This document shows positions 10,278 to 20,258 of a stretch of DNA of 64,000 nucleotides, piece by piece. The stretch covers positions 1 through 64,000 of the forward strand of contig QXCR01000137.1 of assembly GCA_004380135.1 (NCBI GenBank). Reading direction: 5' to 3'. The DNA comes from Stemphylium vesicarium. Its lineage: Eukaryota > Ascomycota > Dothideomycetes > Pleosporales > Pleosporaceae. Each line of letters begins with the position of its first letter. Positions within the stretch are counted from its first letter, which is position 1. The position numbers and the translations under genes are program-made. The notes beneath the pieces are model-generated. The model did not search any database and was not told where the DNA came from. It worked only from the letters and a program-made list of their open reading frames with translations.

Positions 10278-11698
10278 TGTGGAGAACCGGCGTTCGTTGG
10301 GGAAGAAGCAACGTGCTGATGTGCGTCACCAGTAGAAGCCTGCAACGGGGGACCAGGAAACAGCGACGTGGCAGCAATGCGTGTTACGACGGCACGAAGG
10401 TCGTGGGCGCTGCCAATTCATAGCTGAGGGCCCCAGTGACGCTCACATCTGCTAACATGACGGTCGTGTGCCGCAGTGGAAGACGCCTCGGATCTACCCA
10501 AACGTGTTACGTCATGTCATTCCTAATGCGGTCAGTTGTAGAGCTGGCATTCCCTTCCAAACACCTTCGCTCATGTGGGCGCCACCCTTTGGACATGCAC
10601 GGAGCGCAGAGTGATGGGATGTGCTTCCGTTCTCGATGCTATCTGATGTTGGCCCGCCTTCCCGCCGTATCTGCCGTCGCCTAGGCTGTGGCGGCCATGC
10701 AGCATCTTGCAGGAACCCTTGCACAGTGCAACCCAAACGGTTGCACGCCGTGGCGTGGCAAAGAAATGTTCCAAGGAAAGTCGTGCTCTCTGCTCGGACA
10801 AGGTGTCTGATGTCTTGATCAGTATCCAAAGTCGCCGTCTGGACGCGCCCATCTGCCGAAATTCGTTCCATCATCGAGGATGCGCGCCTTCGGACTCCGG
10901 TGATGCAAATGTCTAAATGACTGGGAAACTTGCAATCCCGTTCCTGGATTCCACGCGCCATCGAATGCCAGGGCAGGTTAATAATCTGGATAAATGGGTC
11001 AGTACGCCCCGACCTGCACTTCGCCGCAGGTGCGGAGACTCAACACATGACTATTTGGTATTCCTATCTTCTGTTTCTCCAGTACTTATCACAGACATGT
11101 CTCGTCTGTTTTACTTTCATTTTCTATTCACAACGCGTTTCCATCGTCACTTTTTCTATTCAGACCCCAAAGCGGACTGGTGAGAGTCTCACCACCATCA
11201 CCACCATCACCATCACATCTCCCACCACGACCAGATATCGCGAGCGTTAGGCAGCGCCGTGTCTGTGCGACGCGGCAGCTCGTTTCAAACAGACTATGAT
11301 TACCTTGGGCGAGTCCACCTGCCAAGATGGTCTTCGAACAGATCGACTGGCTTTCACCACCCAAGTGAGTGTAAGTCAATCAGCAGCTCCTATTGAGCAG
11401 TATTGAAGATTGAGACATCACCAAACTTCTATTGAGATTTCGATATACTCGGTCGCAATACAGAGTCATGGAGGCTGCAAGCCTAGGGACTGGTCACTTT
11501 CCTCGGCTCTTGTTACTTGCCTCTTCTTCTCAGTCACAATTCCAATATATGTTTCTCTTCGAACCCGTCTGATAGATCTATCCTGGAGATAGCATCATCT
11601 ATACTTTTCTGGAGTATTTCCAGCAGTGGCAGTTCCAGAGTGTTTGCACCAGCACTCGCCACTGCATATCCTCCCCTTGAGCGACCACGTCCGCGTCC
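10278..11698. other. Long intergenic / 5' leader region of the Ste3 gene
   Basis: About 1.4 kb between two divergently transcribed genes. ORFs here (for example 10512-10961, -) have no recognisable content. A cat/cac microsatellite (ccaccatcaccaccatcaccatcac) lies near 11,188-11,215. At 11,336-11,377 a 13-codon ORF with a good ATG lies about 320 bp upstream of the receptor start; its end overlaps a strong donor-like sequence (GTGAGTGTAAG), so it is either an upstream ORF or part of a spliced leader. Confidence 0.4.
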
Positions 11699-13312
11699 AT
11701 GAACTTCCACTACAACAGCACAGCAGGAGAAGGAGGGATGTTCGCCCCTACCTACCCCCAAGCCATCCTCTTCCCGGCCTTTGCTTTCCCAGCATGGATT
11801 CTCTGTCTCCCGTCGATGATCTGGCACTTTCGACAAGCCAACGTGGCTGCAGGCTCAGCCATCCTATGGATCATCTTGCACAACTTCTTCAACTCGATCA
11901 ACACCCTCATCTGGCCTCGCGACAACCTCACAGAATGGTGGGACGGAAGCATATGGTGTGACATCCATGTGCGCCTCCAAGTAGGGAGCTACGTAGGCCT
12001 CGCAGCCTCCGCGGCCATGATCACGCGCAAACTGGCAAAGGTCATGGATACACGCAACATCACCGTTTCAAGCAGTCGCAGCAGCAAGATTAGAGAGAAG
12101 ATATGGGAGTTGGTGTGGTGCTGGGGTGCTCCGCTGGTCTTGATCATTGTCTACTATGTTGTTCAACCCGCTCGCTACATGATCTACGGCATCGTGGGAT
12201 GTCTGCCTGCATACGATACGTCGTGGCCCAGCATCGTCTTGAGTATCATGTGGTTCCCCATTGCCATGGCCTTTGCCACATACTGGGCAGGCAAGTACTT
12301 TTCCCACCACTAAATATGCTCTATCTAACAAAAACCACCAGTCCTCCTCGTATACCGCCTCTACCGCTACCGCCGTGAATTCCACCGGCTCGTCGCAACC
12401 CAAAACACAACGAAATCACGCTTCATCCGGCTCTTCATCCTCAGCATGATCCTCAGCCTAGTCTACCTCACCTACTCCATTTACATCACCATTGCCGTCT
12501 CCCTCGTCGCCACAGACCCGTACTCCTGGTCCTTCGTCCACGACCCCACCCGCTTGAACACCATCCTGCGCGTCCCCGGCCACGGCCAAGTCGCCCTCGA
12601 CAAATGGATCCAGGTAGCTACGGGCTACGTGACGTTTGCGCTCTTCGGCACCGGCGTCGATGCGCATAATTTGTACAAGAAGATGCTAGTCAGCGTGGGA
12701 ATGGGCCGCCTGTGGCCGAGTCTGTATGAGCCGAGTGAGAGTGGGAATCGTACGCCGTCGAGCTTTGTCGCCGCGCGGTCGTGGTCGAGTAGTGTGGGGA
12801 GTAAGGTGAAGAATATGCTCTGGTCTTCACTGTCCAAGGGGACGAACACGATCAGTACGGCGTCGATGGGGGAGTCGCGCAATGGCTCTGTTGCGATGGA
12901 CTCCATGGCTCATGGACTGCATAGCGTCACGGCTGAAGATGCGTTGATTGAGCAGAAACCTCATCATCGTTATTCGAAATCCGACTCCAACCCTCAACTC
13001 CAAGCATCGACAGCCGCGAAACAATATTTCTTCCAAAAATGGTTCGCGAGACCCAATCTCACTAGACCACTCCTACCCTTCTTCAACCACCGCAACGTAC
13101 GCGAGCTCAACACGCACAAAAACAACATCCCTACCCCAACGCCATCGAGCACCTCGCCCGGGGTCCAGGCTCACGCTTGGGCCACGGAAGATACATCTGT
13201 CGGACGCGCGAGCGAGAGCATCGCCGTACACGTGGTACGTGAGGTGCACCAAGACCGCCATGATAGGCGCGACAGCGAGAAGGAGGATAAGTCGATTGGT
13301 GCTTGGGCTTGA
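11699..13312 (+). CDS. ste3: Ste3-type a-factor pheromone receptor (GPCR)
   Basis: Exons 11699-12290 and 12342-13312 give 520 residues. The first ~300 residues contain seven hydrophobic segments with Ste3-family landmarks: 'LFPAFAFPAWILCLPSMIWHFRQ' (TM1), 'WDGSIWCDIHVRLQVG' leading into TM3, 'PARYMIYGIVGCLPAYDTSWPSI' before TM5 and 'VLLVYRLYRYRREF' after the splice. The long cytoplasmic tail (residues ~320-520) is Ser/Thr-rich and poorly conserved. The receptor recognises lipid-modified a-type peptide pheromone and signals through a heterotrimeric G protein in mating and chemotropic growth. The intron needs a GC donor (GCAAGT); every in-frame GT alternative fails. Its branch site is CTAAC and its acceptor CAG. 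Confidence 0.92.
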
Positions 13313-14207
13313 GAAGGTGGTAGTTGTAGTGAGAAGGTGGTATCCAGTCGCCTTGAGTCGTGTACAGCAAGTTTCTAGGTGTCACGGCAAGGAGTGGCTC
13401 ATAGCCAAGGGTTTGCAGGTCGAATTCTCTTATATATTCTTTTCTCTTCTCGTGGTAATATAGTAATGGATCCATTCTGGCCATTTGCGCCTGGGCTGTT
13501 TCATTACTAGATACTGCGACTGTGCTCAAAGCTATGACTGTACTTGCTGATCAACACGAAACTGGCTCTCGCAAACATCCGTTGTTACATATCTCGCGAC
13601 AGGCAATGCCGCCTGCTCTGCCAAACCAGCCCAAGAAAAGAAAGCACTGTACCGTTTACACACATGATCGCCAGCCACATCCGTCGTCTTATCGAAGTGT
13701 ATCGGTTCTCGGTTACAAAATTAGTGTGGAGCGCATTGCATCATGGCACATGTATTCATTCAGGCTCAGTATTCGTCATCAAATCACGCACACAAATTGC
13801 AGGCAGAAGAGAATTGTCGTGAAGCATTTTTGATTCCGTTATCGCATGTCCACATGGCGACGGGTCAGTCAAAGGCAAGCTCTCCCTAGAGGAGAGCAAA
13901 CCGGTGTTAGAGCAACCGTCGTAATCTCATGTTCAAGTAAACTCCCGAAGAACCTCAACGGGCCTTAGTAGGCTTTTGACCAGCGTCCCAAAACATTCCT
14001 CAATCCAGCACAGTCGTTGCCCTCCAGAGTGATAATTGAAGCTCGCGTGTCGCAATCGGCCGTATGACGTAGCTTTAGGTCGAAATGCGCAGTATGATGA
14101 GATGGCGCGAGCCAGCTGGAAGGTTGTGCGTAGAAAACATGTCGTTCAATGATCGCTTTCATTCAGAATTGAGGTGGTGGGTTGCTGAGATCGAGGGGGC
14201 GAGTAGC
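13313..14207. other. Convergent intergenic stretch
   Basis: About 900 bp between the 3' ends of the Ste3 gene (+) and eL41 (-). It should hold both 3' UTRs. ORFs of up to ~100 codons occur (13522-13833, +) without domain or splice support. No RNA gene seen. Confidence 0.5.
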
Positions 14208-14342
14208 TTATTTGCTGCGGAGATTGTTAGACTTCTGGAATTGAGCGTTGGTGATAGTGCTGGCAACTTACGAACGAGCCCTCGTCTTTCTTCTCTTACG
14301 CTTGAGACGTCGAACGCGCTTCTTCCTCCATTTGGCTCTCAT
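14208..14342 (-). CDS. rpl41: 60S ribosomal protein eL41 (25 residues)
   Basis: Reading the minus strand from 14342: M-R-A-K-W-R-K-K-R-V, then R-R-L-K-R-K-R-R-K-T, then R-A-R-S-K and stop. This is the 25-residue eL41 sequence, the smallest eukaryotic ribosomal protein, almost all Arg/Lys; it sits at the interface of the two ribosomal subunits. Coding exons are 14272-14342 and 14208-14214, split after two bases of the Ser24 codon by intron 14215-14271 (GTAAGT donor, CTAAC branch site, CAG acceptor). A second intron, 14355-14467 (GTAAGT...CACAG), lies in the 5' UTR just 12 nt before the ATG, as is usual for fungal ribosomal protein genes. It lies head to head with the FHA kinase gene. Both splice sites and the exact length make chance very unlikely. 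Confidence 0.95.
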
Positions 14343-14683
14343 CTTGTCGGCGGACTGTGAGTGAGGTCAGCGGCTGCAATTGATGAATGCGGAGTTGATG
14401 GCGAGGCTTTGAAGCACTCTCAGTCAATGACTGAGAAGACCACAAAGGCCTGCAGATAATAACTTACGTTGCTGTCGAGATGAGTGTCGTGAGTGTAGAA
14501 CAAATGTAAGAGCTGAGCTGACGAAATAAGAGACCTAGGTGGGTGCGGGGCTCGCTTAGCTAGCGGCTCAGCCTTGAGCTAGGGCCAAGTTCGCGGGCAC
14601 GCGTCGCGTCACTTTCCTTCCATCGTGTTCCACACAAATGTTCATGTGGAATAGCTTCACCAGTCTCGCAAATTTCTTTCATT

Positions 14684-16978
14684 ATGGTGGGGGACGCAGT
14701 GGCGTGGCTCAAGGTCCTTGTGGCTGGTGATGAAGCACATGGTGGGCGGGAGCTCGTCCTCAAGCCACCACAAGCAGACTAACAGACGCAGGAGCCCAAC
14801 GCTGTGATATCGAGGTTTGTGAACACGATCAGTTCTACCTTGGGAGAGATACGGAGCTCTGGTGAGAGATCTGTCTTCTCTACAACGGTATGAGCTCGTT
14901 CTGATCACTTTTCCAGTCGATACTCGTGGTGCGACGACCTTACTATCTCGCGCTTGCATCTTCGCATCCATTGCATTCTCTATGAACAGGACCCATATTC
15001 CAACGTCGCACCACTCGTGTACGCGACTGATCTGTCTGCCAATGGTACTTACTTGAAGAAGAGCGATTCAAAGTACACCGCATCCCAGGATGTTGGTGTT
15101 CTCATGGGTCACAAGAGCACCTTCCTCCTAGACGATAGAGACGAACTCCACCTGTCAGACACCGTCACATTGATTTACGTCTCGAGAGGCTCTGTGAAAC
15201 CTATTGAGTTTACGTCCGTTCAGGAAATGGAGAGGCAACTGTTCGCTTCTCGTTATCTCGTTACTGATCGCATGCTTGGTAAGGGTGGGTATGGCAAGGT
15301 CCTAGTGGGCATCAACCAACAGACACAACAGCAACTTGCTTGTAAGATTGTTCGAATGAACACCACCTTCCTACCAGCGAACGAGCAGGAGCAACACATC
15401 AGTTCATCCAAGGAACGATGCTTTCGAGAATTCAACATCCTCAAGGACCTGAGCCACCCTAACATTGTTGCTATCGAGAAAGTATTCTGCAGTCGCGAAA
15501 GCATTTACATATTCCAGGAACTTTTTACCGGCGGCGATTTGTTTTCCTTCCTTGAGTTCAATGGCGGGTGGCTTGATAGCATGCAAGCGGCAGCAATTGT
15601 GCGACAGATATTGAAGGGGATACAGTATCTACACGACCAAGACATTGTACACCGAGACCTCAAGCCTGACAACATCTTGATGTCTTCGCTCGAGGATGGT
15701 GCTCGCGTCGTCATTACCGACTTCGGCAGTGCAAGACACCTTCCTGGGAGAAGCAGTCAGCCCGACAAATGTCAACGGATGTTTTCCTGCGTCGGCACTC
15801 TGGAGTACACAGCACCTGAAATTCACAGAGCGAACCGAACGATTCCCGCCAAACAAGGGTACTCGAAGTGTGTCGACATGTGGTCTGTGGGCTCACTCAC
15901 GGCTACCGTGCTCACCGGGGATAATCTCTTTACCAATCGCGCCCATCCAGAGTATGAGTTGAACCCCAAGAGTGTCATCATTGGCCTCGCAGCTATCTGC
16001 GATCTGAGCGTTCTCGATGATCAATATCATCCATCATGGAACATGATCGGTCATCGTCCGAAGGACTTTATTAGAGGGCTGCTGGTGCTTGAGGAAGAAC
16101 GCCGAATGACGGCAGCCGAGGCACTCGCGCATCACTGGTTCACTTCGTGTGCAGAGGACTTTGAAGAGCTGTATGCACGATCCGTTGCCGATTGGGTACC
16201 TCGCGCGAATGATGTTCAGCTTGTCGAAGACATCAGTGGGCTTTTACCATCATCCGCCACCACCGACCTGTCTGATAGCATCTGGACTCAAGAGACTACT
16301 TCGCGCCACTTCACTCCAAGACGATATACCACTTCCTGTGGCATGGTTTATCAAAACTCAATTTCTCAGTATCTGCGCGCGGAATCGCAATCAGTATTGC
16401 TAGCGGCGGCAGATACGGCTCAATTTGCGAGCCAAGTGCAACCCTTGTATGGTGTCCACGATAACTCGCGCGAACATCAATATAACCAATATGCAGCCGA
16501 AAATGATAACTTTGCTCCTCGTCCCAATGGCAAATATTCCCTCTCAAGCACAAAGTCGGCAAGGGAACATGGCAAGCCAGCAAGCGACAACTTGAGTCAG
16601 TCCTTGGTCCTCAATATAGCCACACTGGAGACATACCACAATAATTCAGGCAAAAGAGGAAGTTCTATCTGCTCTGAAGAAAGTTTGAAGGGCGTTACGA
16701 ATGATTATTCACAGCAGGGGTATTTCATTCATCTGCCGCCGCCTCCAGTTTCTCAACTTGAATCTGAGTCGATCCAAGTTAGTGAGACGCCCATTGAAGA
16801 GCAGGTACACCGTACGCCACGCCACGAACGAGGTCGCGATGCAGATGGGGCTCACCACAAAAGTCAATTCCTGGGCGAGTATCTACAGCAGCAAGCCACA
16901 GATGAAGAGCAAGATGCGATCCTTGTACATGAGACCCCTCCCGAGTTCCTATGGACACGTGCGCGCTGGTCAGACTAA
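14684..16978 (+). CDS. FHA-domain Ser/Thr protein kinase, Rad53/Cds1/Chk2-like
   Basis: Proposed exons: 14684-14741, 14792-14861 and 14917-16978, giving 729 residues in frame. The second intron (GTGAGAG...TTCCAG) is secure because it rebuilds an FHA domain: 'FYLGRDTELC', 'DDLTISRLHLRIHC', 'TDLSANGTYLK' (to ~residue 90). The first exon and its 50-nt intron are less certain. The kinase domain runs from ~156 to ~453 with GKGGYGKV (164-171), Lys in 'ACKIV', HRDLKPDN (288-295), DFG (311-313) and APE. FHA domains bind phosphothreonine, and FHA-kinases of the Rad53/Cds1 group act in DNA-damage or meiotic checkpoints. The ~275-residue tail is polar. Because fungi carry several such kinases, I cannot say this is the checkpoint orthologue rather than a relative. 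Confidence 0.82.
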
Positions 16979-17600
16979 CAATTGCCGACTTACCGGGTCG
17001 AACGATGATGCGCATACCCGTGCTGACGGAAAGTGACGAGGGCTGCTGTTGCGCTACGCGCGCACCGATCTGCCTGGCTGAATTTTCGACTAACCCGTAG
17101 CGCCACTAATCATCATCTAGCTAGCACAATAGATTAACCGCACGGTGGCTTTTCATCTCCAGATACTTTTACTAAGGCAGAATTTCCTGATTCAACCCCA
17201 GTTATCTTCTAATGTAAGAGCTAGCTGCTGTGATGCTCGAACTACGCTGTTCATGGTCGAGAGTATAAGCACTTTGCCTCTTCTTTCAGCCTCATTTCCT
17301 TTTCTCAAACCCTTGTCGCAGCATTTTGTACAACCTTTGACCAGGTTGTTCAGAAGTAAGTTTTGTAGTTCTATGATCGGTCGTCTCGAGTATGATTGCT
17401 GGCCGGATCGCTTGCGGAGTGAGAAGCTTTCTGGTGATGGTACCCTGAAAGCATGTCCTGGGCCATTTTGCCGGCTGCTGATGTACATCCACACGAGTTG
17501 TATATAACAAGCGTTGCGAAGGTTTGTTGTCACCATTGATCCATTAGGTCTTGACCAGCAAGCCCTTGTCACCAGATCAAGCATTCACCCAGAGATCACA
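16979..17600. other. Intergenic stretch between kinase and SRR1-domain gene
   Basis: About 620 bp in tandem orientation. It includes the kinase 3' UTR and the promoter of the next gene. A pyrimidine-rich tract (near 17,270-17,315) precedes the downstream start. ORFs on either strand here have no recognisable content. Confidence 0.5.
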
Positions 17601-18761
17601 ATGTCGGTCCCACGTGTTCCCAAACGTCAGCCTTTCAACTTTGATACCGTCTATCAAGCGGCTGGCGGACCAGGGATCCCTATTCATACACTCGAACGGC
17701 TGGAGGAGGTGCGGAAACAACATAGGTTTCTCCTTGCCACCGGTACCGCTCAAACAGTTGATCTGTTCGGCCAAAAGGTCTACATGACCCTCGGAAACAA
17801 GAACGGCAAGCGCATCCTTGTTTGCAAAGATTCCAAAGGCCAAAAGGCAACACTGGAGCTTAGCGACCAAGATGTCATCCACGTGGACACGCACAGCCTC
17901 ACCGACCTCTCGAAGCAAGATCCAATTGCGGTTTCCCGAGAAGAGGGCGATGCACCGCACTTCCGACCAGAGGACTACCGGAGCTTTGAAGAGATGCAGA
18001 GGAGGTCTCCATTCTATCTGGAGGTCGACTGGGATATGGGTTACGATTCGGACACAGAGAATCCGATGAAAGAGACTAGACCATGGACAAGCAAGTGGAC
18101 AAAGGCTTGGAGGAGCAGCGATGTACGAAAAAGGCTCCTCAAAACCGTGAAAGAAAATGCATCAACAATGAGGCGGGTGACCAAGATCGTCTGCTTTGGT
18201 CTGAGTCATATCCTGCCCGACAAAAATTGCGACCGATTCTACATCCAGCACCTGGCTGCCTCAGACATCGCGACCATTTTGAGCGCAACACAGGCAAAGA
18301 ACCCAGACGACGCCAATGACATCGAAATCTTCGCCCAGGACCCCGCATACACAGCGACATGCAAAGCTCTTCTCGGCGAAATGAGTCCTCCCATCAAAGT
18401 CGTCGACTTCGCCACAGCAGAGGGACTTAGCCTCATAGACGAGAACACATTCATCATCTCACTCAACACTACTGCTTCAATACTGGAACCCGCTATCCAG
18501 ATTGCAGGCCCCAGCGGACCCGCAGGACTGCTTACACACCCGTGGCTTGAGAACGTGGAGAAAACTTGGGCCAACCGGTGGCACGAAGGTCGGCTTCCCC
18601 CGAAGTACTACTGGGGCACTGACGTCGAGTTTGAGTATAAGAACAAGTCCAAGCTGGTACGATTGGAAGATGAGAAGTGGTTTGGTGTGCCAGGGGATGT
18701 GGACGGAAATGGCAAGTACTGGGAGCCAGTGCATGCGATTATCCTATTTGGGGAGAAGTAA
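17601..18761 (+). CDS. SRR1-like domain protein
   Basis: A single exon of 386 residues from the ATG at 17601; the frame is open for 29 codons further upstream but without an ATG. The N-terminal half has a conserved fungal arrangement ('FNFDTVYQAAGG...LERLEEVRKQHRFL'). The SRR1 domain begins near residue 195: 'MRRVTKIVCFGLSHI', 'IQHLAASDIATIL', 'IEIFAQDPAYTATCKALL' and 'LIDENTFIISL', i.e. alternating strands and helices with the IxxxDP motif. SRR1 proteins were named from a plant circadian/phytochrome gene and are widespread in fungi; their biochemistry is not established. No signal peptide or membrane segment. Confidence 0.82.
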   Translation: MSVPRVPKRQPFNFDTVYQAAGGPGIPIHTLERLEEVRKQHRFLLATGTAQTVDLFGQKVYMTLGNKNGKRILVCKDSKGQKATLELSDQDVIHVDTHSLTDLSKQDPIAVSREEGDAPHFRPEDYRSFEEMQRRSPFYLEVDWDMGYDSDTENPMKETRPWTSKWTKAWRSSDVRKRLLKTVKENASTMRRVTKIVCFGLSHILPDKNCDRFYIQHLAASDIATILSATQAKNPDDANDIEIFAQDPAYTATCKALLGEMSPPIKVVDFATAEGLSLIDENTFIISLNTTASILEPAIQIAGPSGPAGLLTHPWLENVEKTWANRWHEGRLPPKYYWGTDVEFEYKNKSKLVRLEDEKWFGVPGDVDGNGKYWEPVHAIILFGEK

Positions 18762-19056
18762 ACCGTCCCTTCCGACGATTAGATCGTAAAACACCAATCA
18801 CATGCAAACAGTTGAATTAAAGACGATTAGCTCATTCCGTACCGTGCAAAACAGCCGCTCCATTGCGCGACGTTGACTTTCATTTCCAGCGCAAAAACCT
18901 TGGCAGTTTTCCGACACCGGTGTACTGTCCTGTCATCTGCCCTAGCGCGATCGATTTAAACATTTACAGTTCAGTATCATCCGTAGTTTGTGTTCTAGGC
19001 TCTCTAACACAGCCACTCTCCCGCTCTAGACTCCGCACTCTTTTCTTCCCCCTCTC

Positions 19057-19536
19057 TCACGTGAAACCAGATGATGCAGAGCCCTCCATCGCACACCTCT
19101 CCGTCCACTCCTTGGCATGCTTCTCAAACTCGTCGCGTGAATTGGCATACTCGTTCGCAATATCGACTTCCACCGCGCTCTCCAGTTCCGGATGATCCAG
19201 CAGGGTTCTCAACCCTATCAGCATCCTTTCCACAGTATGGTTGTGGTGCCAGTCTTCGCCCAGCATTTTCCAGCTCACAGTGCCAGTGCGGCCGTCCACA
19301 TTGGGATGGTAGATTTTAGTGGAGAATTTCAGGGTAGGCGGTTTCTCAGGATACGCGTCTGTGAACTGGAGGTGGAAATTGAACGTCCCGCCTTCGTAAG
19401 CCGAGCTCTGCAGGCCGGTGAGCGAACCGAGCCATTCGAAGATCTCGCCGTATTTCAGCTCCACGTGGTAGCCGTCGGCAGGGGTTTTGCGTAGCCCGTG
19501 GAATTCCTTCTCGAGGCGCTTTTTCGTGGATGCCAT
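19057..19536 (-). CDS. Ubiquitin-conjugating (E2) fold protein lacking the catalytic Cys
   Basis: A single exon of 159 residues from the ATG at 19536; an upstream extension of the frame has a weaker start and does not look like E2. The fold is clear: N-terminal helix 'KKRLEKEFHGLRK', strands through 'EWLGSLTGLQSSAYEGGTF', 'F.LQFTDAYPEKPP.LKFSTKIYHPNVD' with the HPN motif at 77-79, a Trp in 'GEDW', and C-terminal helices. Where active E2s have the thioester cysteine (G-x-V/I-C-L, about eight residues after HPN), this protein reads 'GRTGTVSWKML', with Ser88 instead. It is therefore probably a ubiquitin E2 variant that acts as a scaffold or partner rather than forming a thioester. Only three bases separate Ser from Cys codons, so a recent mutation or error must be excluded. 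Confidence 0.82.
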   Translation of the reverse strand: MASTKKRLEKEFHGLRKTPADGYHVELKYGEIFEWLGSLTGLQSSAYEGGTFNFHLQFTDAYPEKPPTLKFSTKIYHPNVDGRTGTVSWKMLGEDWHHNHTVERMLIGLRTLLDHPELESAVEVDIANEYANSRDEFEKHAKEWTERCAMEGSASSGFT

Positions 19537-20258
19537 TGTAGAGTTTTGGGGGAAAGCTGGGTTTGATTGGTTGGATAATTGGCTGTAGTAGTGGAAGGTT
19601 TGGTAGGGATGTGATGGTTTATGGGGAGTGCACGTGTAGTGTAGAGTTGTTATCACGGATGCGGAATCGCAAAGTGTTGAGATTAGGTGTGAGGGGGCGT
19701 GGTTAGGCGTACGTCATGGCGTTTATTGGATTCATCCAAAGTATCTGTACTAGCATGTTCTATAGTCGTTTATCCACATCTATATTGATCGAGCACGTTG
19801 ATCCGCTTTCCGATGTTACCTGGGTATTTCCTCCTTATGGTAGCGCAACTACTCAGCCACACTCAGTCCTCTTAGGCATCCAGTTTTTCCCATTATCCTT
19901 TGATTTCCTCCTCTCTTCCCTTGTAATTTCCCGCCTTGAGCAACTGCTGTTTCCTTCTTGCGCTGTTTGCCGATAGCCTTTGGATAGCGTACCCTATAAA
20001 CTTTCTTCAGCCTCTAATAGTGCGCCGCCTCTGCCCCCCCTTTGGCGTACGTCATTGCCGTCGAGACCAGCTGCGACCGGAAAGCGCTTTCGAGATTGAA
20101 CATACTGCGCTCGTTACGGGTGACAAGCCTTTCGCATCTAATTTCCTGTCGTTTGACTGCTCAATCTAGGTGATGCGGTCTTGTCGCGATGTCGTGTTCC
20201 TCGCGATGGAAAGATAGCGTGCCACGCTTCCGCGTTACTGGTACGGGAACCAGCCACT
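19537..20258. other. Intergenic stretch
   Basis: About 720 bp between two minus-strand genes. It holds the E2-variant promoter. ORFs on the plus strand (19716-19976, 19936-20169) have no start context or domain that would support them. Confidence 0.5.

Noticed and set aside
10512..10961. 149-codon minus-strand ORF upstream of ste3
   Set aside because: Begins without a convincing ATG context and reads as random composition (many Arg/Cys/His, no hydrophobic core or pattern).
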